From Sinonovacula constricta (Eukaryota; Mollusca; Bivalvia; Cardiida; Solecurtidae), in contig CM017572.1 of the NCBI GenBank assembly GCA_007844125.1, forward strand, positions 28,131,248 through 28,195,247: 64,000 nt of DNA. The letters run 5' to 3'. The position numbers and the translations under genes are program-made. Below, one piece after another: positions 21,019-32,400 of the stretch; the stretch's first letter is position 1; each line of letters begins with the position of its first letter. The notes beneath the pieces were generated by a model. It saw only the letters and a program-made list of their open reading frames with translations, was not told the DNA's origin and searched no databases.

Positions 21019-24000
21019 CTGGAAATACAGAAATGTAGACCAGAGTAAAACATTGTAAATGTACAGATTGTGTTGGTGACACAATACACGTCAGCGTCCA
21101 TAGTCGTAAATGATGCAACCTGAAAATAGAGGGAGAGGAAACAGAACATTAATAAAGTCTTTGGCCCGTATACACCAACCATTCTTTAGTAAGAATTGGT
21201 AAAGTCATGGATTTTAATTCACAATATCTTCAACGTATGTTAAGTTCAAACGTATATTAAGTTCAAGTCTGAAATGTTGCATGACAATTTAACTTTGATA
21301 CTTTGAGCTTAAAATTACAATTTAACTACATACAAAAGCTTAGTATTTTTGGTATAAAATGGTGACTTGCTGTCAAGTCGTGACTTGCTTTAAGAAATGC
21401 TTGGTGAATACAGGCCTTTATGTTGTGGCACAAGTTCGATCAGTTTGTTTATGGTGGAGTAAACATGGCTGACAGAATATCATCCACACAACAACCTGAA
21501 AATATAGACATGTAAAGCAGGTTAACATTTAAATGAAACTGTAAACAATTGGTAGTAAAATGGCAATCTTCAGTGTTTTCATAGTTGGTCAGCTTGCTAG
21601 TGCCTGAATTTAGGAAGAATACGACTAAATAACCACCCTAATATACAAATCTGTACACTTGTTACATTCGCTGTCCTCCTGGCTCTGTTAAACTTGAGTA
21701 CGGGGGAAAGTCGCCATTTGTGTCTGAAAGTGTGAAAATGCAAACACATGGTAATGTATGCAACGATCTGTAATAACTTAAATAAAATGGAATCGACTTT
21801 AAAATTGAGATTAATCTAGTTACGTTTTGCTCTCCGAATCAATAACAGAAGAAAGTCTACTGTAGACGCACAACAATAGTGCAAAATGCATTGTGTCTAG
21901 AAACAGAGATCTAATACACAGCCATGGTTTTTGAACAGTATTTTAACTAAATTTAAGCATAAATCAATTTAAAAAAAGGCTTAGATTTATAAGTATTATT
22001 ATAATATTCAAACTTATACTTAACAAGGTATCTTTACACAATTTTCCTCAAGACCGCACAGAATCCATCTCACTTTGGCTTATTTCATGAACGCTCAACT
22101 TGTTGTTTTTCAAATATTTATGACGTCATATTTTGTCGAGTGACGTATGAAATGTGTACAACTGTTTGTATACATGTACGCGATAAACCTGTGTGAGGCA
22201 TATTACTTTATGACCTATGTGTGCAAATATGGTGGATAAATCAAGCTTATTTTGATAAATGTTCGGCACACTACATTAATTGTTTACAGTCTGCCATGAT
22301 ACGATAACGATATATGTTACGCACAATGCTGGAGCGTAGCTGCTTGGCTTTTGATGTGTCGGGTTGGGGGGGGGGGGGGGTGCGGGTGCAAAATCAAAAA
22401 TATCGCACGAATACTTTCTTCTTTGTTGATCACAGAATCGATGCTAATGTTGGAATCGATGTTGATGCTCCATCTGCCGGACTGTATCTCAAGTCCATGA
22501 GACAATAATTAAAGTACATAAAGTATAGGTATTTTATGGAAAATTCTAACAATTAGCATTGTAAAGCTCATGTTTATATAATTTCTTCATAGATAGGGCA
22601 GTACAAACTGGTATCTCCTGTCAATGGAAAAAAGGTCTCAAGACAACAATAAAAACCGAAATTCAGTACTTGACGTGTAGACAATTTGTTTTAACACTTA
22701 TTTTCATACTATTTAATGGCATGTTGCTCTTGTCCTCCCGTTGTTTGAACGTTCAATTAATACACAAAACCCCGAGAACTTGCTTCTATTAAACGTCTTG
22801 TGTGTTCATTAAAACGATCACAAATTTAACCAATAGTGCCACAGCTTTTGTTTACTGGTGTAAAGAAGTAAGCAACAATCTCCACAGTTTCAATGCATTC
22901 AGATATTCAATAACCGACTGGCGTAGCTTGGGCGGAGCTGCTTATACCGTGCAAGATTGTCGAACGACGATAACTATTTTAACTTCATTTCCTTTCTTCT
23001 TCCGATTTGCCATTTATTTTACTAAAATTGGTTTATTAATGCAATCTGTGTGTGCGCGTGTGCCCGTTTGTGCGTGCGTGTCTATGTGTGTGTAAACGGA
23101 ACATTGTTAAGGTAGCTTCTAAAATTTGGACCTTTCATATAGAGTAAAGAACAATTTCATTCCTTGACGCGTAACCTTAAATACCCACCAAGAAGGGAGG
23201 TAACATTAGGTAAATGAGTAAGTCAGAATAATGTCCCTTCCATAACGAAATGAGGGAATCACTACCACTTGCTAAATATATTTTGAAATAAAACAGGCGT
23301 TTATTATCTCATAAACAGTCTCTCCGCTTAGCAGGGCCATGCTTACTTAACCAAAAAGAGCACTACCATGACAGCATATAGTGGAATGTATTCATAGCAA
23401 CAGTGACAAGATTGACCAAAAAGCGACCCCAAACTTAAACTGTCAATAAGGTACCTTTGTATAATATAATAACTAAATCATGAAAATTAACACACATCAA
23501 ATTCTCTCTTGCCTTCCCGAACGCACGCCAAGTGACGGTCGCGGCAGTCCAATTCCAATTACGTCACGTAGAGAATCAATTACGTTGAATATGCTCAGTC
23601 ACAACGAACGGTTTACAATGCATGGTGTCTTCACCTAATGGTAATTTATTTTTATACTGTAACATAATAACGTTTTGTTGTTGTTGTTTTTTTCATAAAA
23701 GAAGAAATTAAACTCGAATACTGGTCTGTATAGTTTGCCTACATATTATGCTTTGTTTTATATTGTCGCTGAATATACACAATGATGACTATAAATCTCC
23801 ACAATGTCAGTCACAGTTCCGGTACCTTAAATAGTTTTTGTTACAATTACAATAGTGTCAGGCAATACCGCGTACATGTATGCAAACAGTGATTGAAATG
23901 TACATCTCTTATGTGACGTATTTTAAAACCTTTTTATCGCTTTACATATATCTCCTTATGTGACTATCTCTCTTTCGACAACTTGTCACTCTCTTTTTCT

Positions 24001-25542
24001 CTTTAAGTGTTCCAAATTGTACTTTTCTCTCTCATCTTGTTCCAGTTGACTCACTGACTTCCTACTGTACTTCAGCACATTTCGTATCTCTCTTATTTAC
24101 CGTCATAGTTCAAAAGTTATAACAACCGGCAACTCATAGATTGTTCAGTACCGTACTGAAAAAGAAATAAATAACCAATAGTCAATGCTTTGAAAGGTAT
24201 TATGTGTGTACTAATATAAACATGGTCTGAATCAAATCAAACAGAGATGGATAAATATTATCTGTACAAAACGAATTTAAAAACAAATTGATACAGTTGG
24301 ACTCTTGGTACAAGTTTCATATGAAACAACACTTTTGAATGTTTACATAATAATAATACTTATTAATCAATTATTTAAATGCAATTATTCATCATAAACA
24401 ATATGTTTATGCAGGTGAGCACATCTTCTCTTACAGATTTAACATAATTTCATGTCTCAACATAATTTTTAATTTATTTCTAAATCCAGTTATATTTGGC
24501 AAGATTGTTTGTCTTTTACAGGAAAAATATTTTTATATGTTTTAGTATTTTGATGTCGGGGTTGTGGGGTGTAGGTCCTTATATTATTTGACTTTGCTTA
24601 TGTTTTCTTAATATATTGTTATTGTTATTATCCTTATATAGATTAGGTCCTTATTTCTGATCGAAATAAGGTTCAGTAACTTAAAAAGCTATGTTATAAA
24701 TTGTATGATCTAAATCACAGCTTAGAAGTTTATTATAAGATACTGACAGATTAAACATTTATAATAAAAGTGTTGTATTATATATCACAGCTAATCGACC
24801 TATAATGGTCTATCACAGGCTCTGGAAGTTTAAAATTCTAAATTAAATATCTTCTGTTGTATATCTAACTATCTTTGAAACAAAGGTTAAAAAACGTGCG
24901 TATATTTTATCACAGTTTTGCGCACATGTTATGTAACTGGCCTCTATATGTGGAATGTATTATCAACATATAGAAATACCAATATGTCCAAGCATTCTAT
25001 GTATTAAAAGTAAAAATGACTATGTATTATCCCTATGCATTATACCTATTAGACATTTACTTCTGTATATAACACTGGTGTGATCCGGTGCCTCCAGACG
25101 GGATATAAAATGTCTTTGTATTAGATATTACAGTAAAATATCATATAAAATGAATATACATAAAATTTGGTCCTTCTTATCAATTGCTGGAAAATCTCCT
25201 CCGTCTGACCCTTTTTAGGGCCGTTTAAAGTAAGAGTTTTTTTTTAAATATGTATTTAACAATGTGCTGTTTACGAACCACACTCCCACCTACGCCAGTG
25301 TATATATACATTATATTAGTAAATATTGATTGTGGTATTATAATATTTCTACCATGTGATATGGCTGTACACAAATAAACAATTATAGTGTTAGTTGAGG
25401 CATAGGGTGAGAGTGTTGTTATACATATAAACCCCGCTGGGCAGCACCGGTATGGTTGGATGCAGGGCTGGAGTTTATAAGTGCCTTGCCCAAAGTGTCT
25501 AAGTCCCACACACCGGGGATCATGCTCAACAGTCCCTTATAG
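21019..25542 (-). other. Left part of the large intron of gene A
   Basis: Non-coding. 21060-21119 contains a second acceptor-like site (CTCTATTTTCAG|GTTGCATC) opening a short frame VASFTTMDADVYCVTNT; this is absent from copy B. Another GTTG acceptor look-alike is near 21494. A G-run lies at 22367-22381. 23500-23935 aligns with 59818-60150 in B (TCAGTCACAGTTCCGGT, CCGCGTACATGTATGC), marking the end of duplication block A. From 24.0 to 25.5 kb nothing recognisable is seen. Confidence 0.6.
23040..23092. repeat. GT-rich simple repeat
   Basis: Imperfect (TG)n / (CGTG)n run. The open frame across it (22802-23095) is not considered coding. Confidence 0.7.
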
Positions 25543-25748
25543 CAGAGTTGTCATTAGGAGGCGGCTGCAGGTTGTTTTGACCGCCTCAAGTGAAAATCGG
25601 GCCGCCTCAAATTTGAAAATAAAAATGAAAATCGGTCAAGAGCATGCCCGGACCCCCCTAGCAGCGCTTCATGCCTTCGGCCCTCGCATAGCCTAGCCTC
25701 CTCAAAAGTTAATTGAGCCTGCTCAAAATATTTCTAGTGGCAACCCTG
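25543..25748. mobile_element. 206-bp hAT-like MITE
   Basis: The left end is CAGAGTTGTCATTAG and the right end read inward is CAGGGTTGCCACTAG: imperfect terminal inverted repeats with 12 of 15 positions matching. The 7-bp direct repeat CTTATAG flanks both ends (25536-25542 and 25749-25755). The interior contains GCATGCCCGGACCCCCCTAG, resembling the motif near the 3' end of the hAT element at 9.9 kb. It is non-coding; the frame 25481-25696 crosses its boundary. Confidence 0.8.
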
Positions 25749-25755
25749 CTTATAG

Positions 25756-26950
25756 GTGTGGTTGCTTATTGGATTATTGTGGTAATAAATCAACCATCTC
25801 CAATTATTTACATCATGTTGCTACGAGCAAGTTAATAAGTTTCCTGCCCAATATATTTAGGTAGTTTTAATTTTATAATCTTATATATCAATATAATCAT
25901 GTATAGATATTGAATTCTATACCTGTTATGGTTTGGTCATTATGTTTAATAACACAAATTTAGAGATATAATGTTTAATTTATCAATCGCCCAGTTGTCA
26001 GTGCTTCTAATATATAAGCGTATTTCTATCCACATAGGATTATGGAGGGAGACAAGTAGATAATAGTTGTGTGAGATGTAAGGGAGGTCACTCTCTATTC
26101 CCCGGAAGTAGCGAGGCTACAAATGGATTTCTTGTGTATTTTGATTATTTTTACATAAAATAAATTGGATTGATGGATTTTCAAAGGTATTATGTATCAG
26201 TTATTTCTGTATTTTGATTCAATAGTACATGATCCCCGGTTGTGTGTTTAATAGCTGTTATTTATTTTATGTATTTATGTCGACTTGTTGTGGTAAGTGT
26301 TTGTTGATCCTTCTAGCCATTACCGATAATGTTATGAAATCTGAAGCCGCCACTGGGAGGGGTCTATTGGGAGTTTGGTCCGGGACCAGAGTCCGTTGCG
26401 AGATTTGGCGGATTGGAAGGATGAGTGCCTGCAAGAGTATGTTTGGGTCTCCCAGGCTATGGGAGAGAAACTCTTCCAACCTCCATCTGCTCCCTACCCC
26501 CCTTCCATACGGATGAGGTGGCAAATGGCTGAACCGAGCAGCTCGGCATAAGTCGTTAAATTAAACACTGGACAAATATAAAATGAATGGGTATAGAACA
26601 TGAATATGGGGTGAATCTATCACCAAAATAATATAATTAATATATGCGTGTCCCAAAGATATACTATTAGGTTCAGCGGAGATAAGCCGTCCGACACCCC
26701 CCGACCCAAGCGCGAGCCACTCGGGCCTCGGCCACGCTAGAACCCACTGGATGACAGTATATGGGAAAATTGGTCCCTATTAACTACATTATCATATGCA
26801 TGTACTTTATTTTTAAAAGGGAGCCAGCAGAGTCGAGTCCTCCCAACTTTCTTCGGCCCAGGTCCAAGATTCTTGGGCCGTGCCCAGGGGCTGATCCGGA
26901 CATGCCGCGCTAGGCTCCCTGATGGTGACTTAACCCAAGCGACCCCTTTG

Positions 26951-26955
<5 letters not shown>
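25756..26955. other. Non-coding spacer
   Basis: Part of the large intron of gene A. 26330-26570 is GC-rich and ends CGGCATAAGTCGTTAAATTAAAC, which looks like the 3' end of a retroposon, but no head is recognisable. 26670-26950 is another GC-richer stretch without a gene. Confidence 0.4.

Positions 26956-27042
<87 letters not shown>
26956..27042. repeat. (TA)n microsatellite
   Basis: About 43 uninterrupted AT dinucleotides. The minus-strand frames with Tyr-Ile repeats are artefacts of it. Confidence 0.97.
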
Positions 27043-27047
<5 letters not shown>

Positions 27048-27262
27048 TATACAGGGTCTTCGGTTGACCTGAGCTCCCGGGTTTTGACGCACGAAAATTC
27101 GGAAAAACCCCTAAATGACGCACATCAATAAAGCGGCGGGGGTCATTTTGACCCGTGACAATTTTTACCCGTGCGTGGGTCAAAATCGCCTACAGCTTCA
27201 TAAGAAGCGAGAAAAGACGACAATGGGCGGATTCTGCATATTAATGAGAACAGATTTATACA

Positions 27263-27292
27263 CGCACACACAAACACACACACGCGAGCGCA
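27263..27292. repeat. CA-rich simple repeat
   Basis: An imperfect ACACACAAACACACAC run. Confidence 0.8.
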
Positions 27293-27490
27293 TCGATTAC
27301 CTTCGGCAAGGAGAAAAACAATACAGTAGGCGGAGCCTGCATAATTAACAGGAAACGGCTGCTCTAATTAACATTACGCTCGCGGGTAGATTGCTCCGCC
27401 CACCGAGTCATGTGACCCACTATCTGATAACCTTGGACATCTTATCGTCGATCGGGTCAATATTCTATTGTCAACGGTCCTACAAAACAC

Positions 27491-27575
27491 TGCAAAAGAC
27501 ATGCAAAGACACACAGAGACATGCAAGGACACCACAAAGACACCACAAAGACATACAAAGACACCACAAAGACAT
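27491..27575. repeat. Short AAAGACACCAC tandem repeat
   Basis: Units of 10-12 bases built from CAAAGACA and CCACAAAGACA, imperfect. Confidence 0.75.
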
Positions 27576-28205
27576 AAAAAACGATTTTAATGTATATATG
27601 TATTCATATATTACATAATATATATCAACAATTCGTTGATAGGGGCATAAATAACAATAAATATGTGTCAATACAATTCACATCATCTCCAATGAAAATA
27701 TTATTGAATGTACTAAATATTGTGTGCGTTACTTGTATGAAATATTAAATGTAAGATATGAACATTAAAACATAAATTACAAAGCACGACCAATGTATTA
27801 TCGTTTGTGAGCGAGATATGTCAAATAATTATGACTGCTTTGAAAAAAAACACAATTAAAGCGATTAATGTTTTCTATGTTTTGTCGGTAAGAAAATTGA
27901 ATGACACAGGTGCAGTTGAAAAGAATGCGTTGAAAATTGAAGTGGTTATTATTTGTCTTGATCAAAACATGAAATTAACACCTAATGTGGAATATCCATA
28001 ATAACAAAAGCGGGAGGTTTAAAAATTAAAGCAATACATTTCGCACCTATGCGGCATCTTCCTTGTTGAAAGGTAAGTGGAGCAATTTTTAATAATTATT
28101 GCAATTAACACCCGATTTGAAATGCTATAAAATGTAATGTTAAAGTATACTTTGCACCATATTTTAATCGGATGTTAATCCTAGTAGGACCCATTGTCAA
28201 CAAAC
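27576..28205. other. Non-coding spacer
   Basis: AT-rich. The plus-strand frame at 27807-28001 has no recognisable feature. Confidence 0.4.
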
Positions 28206-28471
28206 ATGGCTGCCTGTTTAAGCGATTTACCAGCGAACTTTGGTGAGCATTTTATGCTAAGAAAATCGTTACTACGGCAAAGAATTCAAGCCAGACGATA
28301 CGCAAATGAATCTTACATTCATTCAGTCAGGTTGACTTTTAGATCGAAGGAAGAAATTGACGTTAATTCTAGTGTTTTCCGATCACAACGAAAGAGCGAG
28401 AAGCCACACAGTGTGCACATGAAGATCGGCCTAGATTCCGTTACAGACACATACTGTTCGTGTAAATCCGG
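28206..28471 (+). CDS. SWIM-type zinc-finger protein, first exon (partial gene)
   Basis: The start ATG at 28206 has a good context (AAACATGG). The exon reads MAACLSDLPANF, then VHSVRLTFRS, SQRKSEKPHSVH and ends TYCSCKSG at a donor TCCGG|GTATTT (phase 2). The closing CxC matches the first half of a SWIM zinc finger (CxCx(n)CxH). In my knowledge such N-terminal exons occur in invertebrate proteins that continue into a YqaJ-like nuclease domain. The CxH half and everything after it are missing in this window on the plus strand. The gene may be a remnant, a nested gene with distant exons, or a mobile-element fragment. It lies in the large intron of gene A on the opposite strand. Confidence 0.55.
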
Positions 28472-28709
28472 GTATTTTCATTATTACATTAAATCCACGA
28501 TTTATAAATGCAGTTAACCTTTGATAATGTGTTTATTATTTTTGTTACCATATATCACAACTAAATCGTCCGATGTTACTCAAGTTAAAGGGGATCTATT
28601 TCTTTGATCTGAGTAGAAGTTACTGCAGTAGGTCATAACAAAGATGGAATATATACATATATATTAAAACGAGAATGCGTTAGACGATACAAGTTTTAAT
28701 TTCCGTCGA

Positions 28710-28881
28710 CTTTTTCAACATTCAACTGGTGGTGTTCACGATTGCACGATTTTATCCATCTTTTCCATTTGTCCAAGTTACGTTTCGGCTTTGGAAATGG
28801 AATAAACACGATGCCACCTGTCAAACGTTCCGGATATCGACTATATGAATCACAGAGACCCCACTGACATATTTTAACCAC
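28710..28881 (-). pseudogene. THAP-type zinc-finger exon, probably a remnant
   Basis: The minus-strand frame gives VKICQWGLCDSYSRYPERL, FIPFPKPKRN, WKRWIKSCNREHHQLNV. These are the first half of a THAP C2CH finger: C-x4-C, the FPKP block and the conserved Trp. The second C-x2-H pair would be in a following exon that I cannot find. Where relatives start with Met-Val-Lys, this copy has GTG-GTT-AAA, so the start codon may be lost. THAP domains bind DNA and are found in P-element-type transposases and host regulators. It converges on the SWIM exon from the other side. Confidence 0.5.
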
Positions 28882-29454
28882 TTTCTTCTCGCTTTTTTGT
28901 TACTAAAATCAGAATTATTCCTCCGTTTCTTGGTCAACGAAATGCACTCAGCTTGTCCAAGGAAAATGGCGACCGAAAACAAAAGAATCACGTGACCAAA
29001 TGGAGCGCGCTGATTAGCTAACGCCAGGCGTCTTGTCCTGTCAATCAAATTTCGGCGTAATGTTAATTCTGCGATGATGTACATATAATGTCAAGAAGGG
29101 TATTGAGGTAGGAGCCACCTTTGATAATATTACTGTACTGATTTTACTATTACCATTATTTTTACTACTAGAGTCTTACTACTCTTACCTATGTAGGAGT
29201 AGACTATTTATTTTGAATATCATTAACTTTGCTCTAGAACAGTTTTTTTTAAACTTTACCTTATTGTTTGCTTATAGTCTTCTTCCTCTCTCTTACACTA
29301 GCACCCGTTCACATTATCTATATGACCCAAGCATATCTTTTCCTCCCTCTTCAATTCCAGGTGTCTCTTCGTTTGAACATTTCTCATATAATCTTAACCT
29401 CCAATTTTACCAAAACAGTATGTTTAAAGTAACATCAGCCTTAAGAGCATGATC
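28882..29454. other. Non-coding spacer left of the 61-bp array
   Basis: Nothing supportable. The minus frame 28821-29084 and the plus frame 29213-29452 show no domain. Confidence 0.4.
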
Positions 29455-32400
29455 TATTTAAGTGATAAACAACATAATATTCAAAGTAATTTCAGAATTG
29501 TGAGCAGACAGTTTCTCAGTCATGAACAAGACCATGCTTACAGTAAGTAACATCAGAATTATGAGTGAACTGTATCTCAGTCATAAACGACACAATGCTT
29601 TCAGTGAGTAACATCAGAATTATGAGTGAACTGTATCTCAGTCATAACTGACAGAGCGCTTAGAGTAAGTAACTTCTGAATTGTGAACGGACTGTATCTC
29701 AGTCATAACTTACACATTGCTTAGAGTAAGTAACATCAGAATTATGAGCGGACTGTATCTCAGTCATCAATGACACAATGCTTAGAGTGAGTAACATCAG
29801 AATGATGAGCGGACTGTATCTCAGTCATAACCGACACAACGCTTAGAGTGAGTAACATCAGAATTATGAGCGGACTGTATCTCAGTCATAACTGACACAA
29901 CGCTTAGAGTGAGTAACATCAGAATTATGAGCGGACTGTATCTCAGTCATAAATGACACAATGCTTAGAGTGAGTAACATCAGAATGATGAGCGGACTGT
30001 ATCTCAGTCATAACCGACACAACGCTTAGAGTGAGTAACATCAGAATTATGAGCGGACTGTATCTCAATCATAACTGACACAACACTTAGAGTGAGTAAC
30101 ATCAGAATTAGGAGCAGACTGTATCTCGGTCATAACCGACACAATGCTTAGAGTGAGTTACATCAGAATGATGAGCGGACTGTATCTCGGTCATAACCGA
30201 CACAATGCTTAGAGTGAGTAACATCAGAATGATGAGCGGACTGTATCTCGGTCATAACCGACACAATGCTTAGAGTGAGTAACATCAGAATGATGAGCGG
30301 ACTGTATCTCGGTCATAACCGACACAATGCTTAGATTGATTAACATCAGAATTATGAGCGGACTGTATCTCGGTCATAACCGACACAATGCTTAGAGTGA
30401 GTAACATCAGAATGATGAGCGGACTGTATCTCGGTCATAACCGACAAAACGCTTAGAGTGAGTAACATCAGAATGATGAGCGGACTGTATCTCGGTCATA
30501 ACCGACACAATGCTTAGAGTGAGTAACATCAGAATTGTGAGCGGACTGTATCTCAGTCATAACTGACACAATGCTTAGAGTGAGTAACATCAGAATTGTG
30601 AGCGGACTGTATCTCAGTTATGAACAAGACCATGCTTAGAGTGAGTAACATCAGAATTATGAATGGACTGTATCTCAGTCATAACTGACACAATGCTTAG
30701 AGTAAGTAACATCAGAATTATGAGCGGACTGTATCTCAGTCATGAACAAGACCATGCTTAGAGTGAGTAACATCAGAATTATAAATGGACTGTATCTCAG
30801 TCATAAATGACACAATGCTAACAGTTAGCAACATCAGCATTATGAGTGAACTGTATCTCAGTCATAACTGACAGAGCGCTTAGAGTAAGTAACATCAGAA
30901 TTGTGAGCGGACTGTATCTCAGTCATAACTTACACATTGCTTAGAGTAAGTAACATCAGAATTACGAGCGGACTGTATCTCAGTCATTACTTACACAACG
31001 CTTAGAGTGATTAACATCAGAATTATGAACAGACTGTATCTCAGTTATAACTGACAACGCTTAGAGTTAGTAACATCAGAATAATGATCGGATCGTATCT
31101 CAGTCATCACTGACCAAACACTTAGAGTGAGTAGGATCAGAATTGTGAGCGGATTGTATCTCCGTCATAACAGAGACTATGCTTAGAGTGAATAACATCA
31201 GAATTATGGGCAGATTGTATCTCAGTCATTAAACGTAACAGTGCTTAGAATGAGTAACATCAGAATTATGAGCAGACTGTATCTCAGTCATAACTGACAC
31301 AAGGCTTAGAGTGAGTAACATCAGAATTATGAGCGGACTGTATCTCAGTCATAACTTACACAGCGCTTAGAGTGAGTAACATCAGAATTATTGGCGGACT
31401 GTATCTCAGTCATAACCGAGACAATGCTTAGAGTGACATCAGAATTATGGGCAGATTGTATCTCAGTCATTAAACGTAACAATGCTTAGAATGAGTAACA
31501 TCAGAATTATGAGCAGACTGTATCTCAGTCATAACTGACACAACGCTTAGAGTGAGTAACATCAGAATTATGAGCGGACTGTATCTCAGTCATAACTTAC
31601 ACAGCGCTTAGAGTGAGTAACATCAGAATTATTGGCGGAGTGTATCTCAGTCATAACTGAGACAATGCTTAGAGTGTGTAACATCAGAATTATGGGTAGA
31701 ATGTATTTCAGTCATTAAACGTAACAATGCTTAGAATGTGTAACATCAGAATTATGAGCAGATTGTATCTCTCAGTCATAACTGTCACTAGGCTTAGAGT
31801 GAGTAACATCGGATTATGAGCGGAATGTATCACAGTCATAACTTACACAGCGCTATGTGTGAGTAACATCAGAATTATGAATGGATTGTATCTCGTTCAT
31901 AACTGACAGAGCGCTTACAGTGAGTAACATCAGAATTATAATAGGACTGTATCTCAGTCATAACTGACACAACGCTTAGAGTGAGTAACATCAGAATTAT
32001 GAGCAGACTGTATCTCAGTCATAACTGACACAACACTTAGAGTGAGTAACATCATAATTATGAGCGGACTGTATCTCAGTCATAACTTACACAGCGCTAT
32101 GAGTGAGTAACATCAGAATTATGAACGGATTGTATCTCAGTCATAACTGACAGAGCGCTATGAGTGAGAAACATCAGAATTATGAACGGATTGTATCTCA
32201 TTCATAACTGACAGAGCGCTTAGAGTGAGTAACATCAGAATTATGAGAAGACTGTATATCAATCATAACTGACAGAGCGCTTAGAGTGAGTAACATCATA
32301 ATTTTAATGGACTGTATCTCAGTCATAACTGACAGAGCGCTTAGAGTAACATCAGAAATATGAGTGGACTGTATCTCAGTCATAACTGACACAACGCTTA

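Noticed and set aside
20604..21118. Plus-strand frames and a second minus-strand frame over the NHL exon
   Set aside because: They are shadows of the NHL frame, which alone has domain motifs and a conserved acceptor. The same applies at 59129-59572.
22331..22385. Possible hAT end (GGAGCGTAGCTGC followed by a G-run)
   Set aside because: It resembles the terminus at 6402 over about ten bases, but no second end or flanking repeat was found.
26737..27183. 148-residue frame with Tyr-Ile repeats
   Set aside because: It is produced by the (TA)n microsatellite and GC-rich flanks.
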